A DNA stretch of 49,455 nt from a bacterium (lineage in GTDB: Bacteria; Actinomycetota; Acidimicrobiia; Spongiisociales; Spongiisociaceae), in contig JAPPFW010000062.1 in assembly GCA_028821575.1 (NCBI GenBank), forward strand, positions 1-49,455, read 5' to 3'. Positions 49,012-49,455 of this stretch are shown piece after piece. Within the stretch, counting starts at the first letter, position 1; each line of letters opens with the position of its first letter. A program made the translations under genes and the position numbers. The notes beneath the pieces were generated by a model, which ran no database searches, was not told the DNA's origin, and saw nothing but the letters and a program-made list of their open reading frames with translations.

Positions 49012-49455
49012 CTGCGGCGCATTGCAATCGTCGGTGGAGGCATTTCCGGGCTGGGCGCCGCGTGGGGTCTCCATCACCACCCCGACCGATTCGATTTCCG
49101 GCTGTTCGAAGCCCAGGATCGGATCGGCGGGAATGCGGTCACAGTTGAGATGCCCCAGGCTGACGGCAGCTCGATCCCCTTCGACATTTCGGTCACCGCT
49201 TGCATCCCGTCGGTGTATCACCACGTCGTGCTACTGATGGAGCAGTTCGGTATCGAAATGATCGACACCAAGTTCAGTTATAGCGTCAAATACCGTGGCC
49301 AGGTGTACGCCCACGATTTCGACTCCGAGATCAGGCATCAACTCCAGCCGGAGATTGCAAGGTTTCAACGCGTGCTGAGGCGTCTGCACTGGTTCGGGTA
49401 TCTGACCCGAGTTTGGCGGGTGTTTCGTGTTTTGCCTGGTCAGAGGGGGTACGGT
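49012..49455 (+). CDS. FAD-dependent oxidoreductase (amine oxidase-like), 3' truncated by window
   Basis: The first 148 codons of a flavoprotein: RRIAIVGGGISGLGAAWGL is a textbook FAD Rossmann motif, with the acidic residue in LFEAQDRIGGNAVTVE following, then FDISVTACIPSVYHHVVLLMEQFGI. The style matches NAD(P)-binding amine-oxidase-like proteins often found beside cyclopropane fatty-acid or carotenoid genes. There is no ATG, GTG or TTG at the family start; CTG at 49012 has GGGAGG 7 nt upstream and is the probable initiator. The reading frame runs to the window end without a stop. Confidence 0.82.
   Translation, partial: MRRIAIVGGGISGLGAAWGLHHHPDRFDFRLFEAQDRIGGNAVTVEMPQADGSSIPFDISVTACIPSVYHHVVLLMEQFGIEMIDTKFSYSVKYRGQVYAHDFDSEIRHQLQPEIARFQRVLRRLHWFGYLTRVWRVFRVLPGQRGYG

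Overview
The window is GC-rich, gene-dense bacterial DNA and most likely comes from an uncultured actinobacterium. The evidence is a NucS/EndoMS mismatch endonuclease ending in LRLF, a menaquinone pathway gene, many GTG starts, frequent 1-4 bp gene overlaps, and a tRNA-Lys gene without an encoded CCA. An Acidimicrobiia-like lineage is an inference from gene content; no rRNA or marker phylogeny was available.

Layout. 1-900: a palindromic mobile-looking repeat, a damaged small ORF and a retropepsin-like aspartic protease. 942-15955: an accessory catabolic region with three short-chain dehydrogenases, two Asp/Glu-racemase/maleate-isomerase-like proteins, two M24 'pita-bread' hydrolases that have lost the metal ligands (closest in style to ectoine hydrolase or creatinase), a class III aminotransferase, a phosphotriesterase-family hydrolase, a methyltransferase, a carbohydrate-type ABC importer without an ATPase, and an MFS carrier. 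Seven genes (13741 down to 6602) form one apparent minus-strand operon from the binding protein through the permeases to the enzymes. This looks like uptake and breakdown of one small, probably nitrogen-containing, cyclic or amide compound. 16029-19195: Fe-type alcohol dehydrogenase, a small membrane protein and an M20 peptidase.

19229-29628 is mixed housekeeping: TrmL and NucS, a MacB/FtsX-type ABC exporter pair, a DUF454 protein, the NhaA antiporter with a CrtI/PYROXD2-like oxidoreductase, and OsmC with a flavin monooxygenase-like protein. 30206-36957: a 5'-3' exonuclease, a tightly overlapped operon of two unknown proteins plus a rhodanese, a second copy of the palindromic repeat, a ChbG/YdjC-type deacetylase, and a divergent pncA/pncB NAD-salvage pair sharing a palindromic operator candidate. 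37080-42983 holds two unusual fusions: MenF-MenD as one 1042-aa polypeptide overlapping a MerR regulator, and an endonuclease IV domain fused to a LigD-type primase-polymerase domain.

43057-49455: tRNA-Lys, two multi-pass membrane proteins on either side of about 1.2 kb of decayed insertion-sequence DNA (IS110-like and ISL3-like fragments), a large secreted multi-domain protein, and the start of a FAD-dependent oxidoreductase cut by the window edge. Three gene junctions carry arrays of degenerate 7-bp tandem repeats that run up to the flanking stop codons.

The most novel items are the EndoIV-LigD polymerase fusion, the MenF-MenD fusion, the heptamer arrays, the palindromic element whose arms supply gene stop codons, and the catabolic cluster with its paired metal-free M24 hydrolases and racemase-family enzymes.
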